Part shown: one piece after another, positions 5,681-6,380 of the stretch
Layout of the letters: every line of letters begins with the position of its first letter
Numbering within the stretch: the stretch's first letter is position 1
NCBI GenBank assembly: GCA_947381875.1
Contig: CANCXY010000192.1
Location: 1-6,380 of the forward strand
Source of the DNA: an uncultured Clostridia bacterium
GTDB taxonomy: Bacteria > Bacillota > Clostridia > Oscillospirales > Ruminococcaceae
Length of the DNA: 6,380 bases
Direction: 5' to 3'
Made by a program: the position numbers and the translations under genes
The notes under the pieces: generated by a model
Databases searched by the model: none
The model's input: only the letters and a program-made list of their open reading frames with translations
Told to the model about the DNA's origin: nothing

Positions 5681-6286
5681 ATGCTGCCAACCAGACAACA
5701 AGCCGAGGCGCTTTTGCGGGAGGCGGAAAGCTGCAACCCCGGACCATGGGGCAACCACAGCCGGACAGCCGCGCACTGCGCCGAGGGGATCGCGCAGGCA
5801 TGCGGCCTGGACGCAGAGAAAGCGTATATCCTGGCGCTTTTGCACGACATCGGGAGGAAATTCGGCGTGCGGCATTTGGGGCATGTTTCGGACGGCTACT
5901 CCTATATGCTGTCCCTGGGCTATGACGAGGCCGCGCGCATCTGCCTGACGCACTCCTTCCCCCGCGGGAAAATCGAAGACTACATCGGGCGGTTCGACAC
6001 GACGCCGGAAGAACAAGCGCTTATCGAAAACGCACTGCGCGCCGTCCATATGGACGAATATGACAGGCTCGTGCAGTTATGCGACGCACTGGCAGGCGCG
6101 GAGGGCGTGATGGACATAGAAGCGCGCATGGACGATATCCAGCGCCGCTATGGCTGCTACCCATCGGAAAAACGAACGGAGAACCGCGCGCTGAAACAGC
6201 ACTTTGAGGAAATCGCCGGACGTGACATCTACGACATCACCGACAAAGCGCATTTCAAGCCCAGCGGCGGCCCGCCAAACGCCTGA
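5681..6286 (+). CDS. HD-domain metal-dependent phosphohydrolase
   Basis: A 201-residue HD-superfamily protein. The metal-binding signature is intact: His26 (NHS), His55-Asp56 (LLHDIGRKFG) and Asp135 (LCDALAGA), with His68 and His91 (LTHSFP) as possible extra ligands. HD proteins of this size hydrolyse phosphoesters such as nucleotides or nucleotide second messengers. There is no nucleotidyltransferase, RelA/SpoT or GYP-type partner domain, so no substrate can be assigned. The C-terminal part after about 140 is charged and helical, with a proline- and glycine-containing tail. The start is supported by AGGAGG at 5665-5670, 10 bases before the ATG. The ribosome-binding region (5662-5677) is almost identical to that of the dCMP deaminase gene (248-263), 15 of 16 bases. 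It may be transcribed from the GH2/CocE promoter, as no clear promoter lies in the short gap. Confidence 0.85.
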   Translation: MLPTRQQAEALLREAESCNPGPWGNHSRTAAHCAEGIAQACGLDAEKAYILALLHDIGRKFGVRHLGHVSDGYSYMLSLGYDEAARICLTHSFPRGKIEDYIGRFDTTPEEQALIENALRAVHMDEYDRLVQLCDALAGAEGVMDIEARMDDIQRRYGCYPSEKRTENRALKQHFEEIAGRDIYDITDKAHFKPSGGPPNA

Positions 6287-6296
6287 CATCCTATAT

Positions 6297-6330
6297 AAAA
6301 AGGCGGGCGCGGCAATGAAATTGCCGCGCC
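6297..6330 (-). terminator. Minus-strand intrinsic terminator within the right repeat arm
   Basis: The 11-bp stem at 6306-6330 (GGCGCGGCAAT / ATTGCCGCGCC, GAA loop on the + strand) is followed on the minus strand by CGCC and then TTTTT (complement of 6297-6301) and ATATAG. That makes a plausible terminator for a convergent gene entering from the right of the window. For the HD gene on the + strand the same hairpin has no T run after it, so it is at best a weak terminator or 3'-end stabiliser in that direction. Confidence 0.55.
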
Positions 6331-6358
6331 ATGATGGGTTTCCAAAGGGGGCTTGCCC
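6307..6358 (+). repeat. Right arm of long flanking inverted repeat
   Basis: This is the partner of bases 1-51 in inverted orientation. It contains two hairpins: GCGCGGCAAT with a GAA loop, then CCAAAGGGGG / CCCCCTTTGG (6342-6365) with a CTTG loop, joined by CATGATGGGTTT. The CCCCCTTTGG palindrome is complete here, showing that the left copy is cut by the window edge. The last bases (GGCGGAGTCCAGAGG) may begin another hairpin outside the window. Confidence 0.85.
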
Positions 6359-6380
6359 CCTTTGGCGGAGTCCAGAGGCA

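Overview
The window is 6.4 kb of GC-rich bacterial DNA carrying five intact genes, all on the + strand. Strong AGGAGG-type Shine-Dalgarno sites, a TipA-type MerR regulator, a cytosolic family 2 glycoside hydrolase and many short GC-rich intergenic palindromes fit an uncultured or gut-type member of the Clostridia (Oscillospirales-like). That assignment rests on style and protein flavour, not on a marker gene. I see no tRNA, rRNA, CRISPR array, transposase, integrase or phage gene.

Layout. Bases 1-51 are one arm of a long inverted repeat whose partner lies at 6307-6358, so all five genes sit between two oppositely oriented copies of one repeat. Bases 52-264 hold an AT-rich dyad and a first palindromic element, then a deoxycytidylate deaminase gene (265-750). 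A 160-bp gap holds a 33-bp tandem duplication, a second palindrome and a MerR-type promoter with a 19-bp spacer. A TipAS-domain MerR regulator follows (912-1646) and ends at a strong hairpin terminator. A well-formed promoter containing palindromic operator-like half-sites then drives a two-gene operon: a GH2 glycosidase (1826-3559) and a CocE/NonD serine hydrolase (3559-5616), whose stop and start codons share one base. A third palindromic element precedes an HD-domain phosphohydrolase (5681-6286). The window ends in the second inverted-repeat arm, which includes a minus-strand terminator.

How the parts may work together. The GH2/CocE pair is the clearest functional unit: two cytosolic hydrolases, one for a glycosidic bond and one for an ester or amide bond, made from one transcript. 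This suggests stepwise breakdown of an imported acylated glycoside or glycoconjugate, but the substrate is unknown and no transporter is present. The MerR regulator probably controls its own promoter; the GH2 promoter has a different architecture and probably answers to a regulator outside the window. The deaminase and HD protein both suggest nucleotide chemistry and have nearly identical ribosome-binding-site contexts, but they are not adjacent.

The least ordinary feature is the repeat content: three same-orientation copies of an approximately 50-bp palindromic element with three-base loops and conserved flanks, one with a duplicated arm, plus the inverted repeats framing the block. No known autonomous mobile element or defence system is visible.
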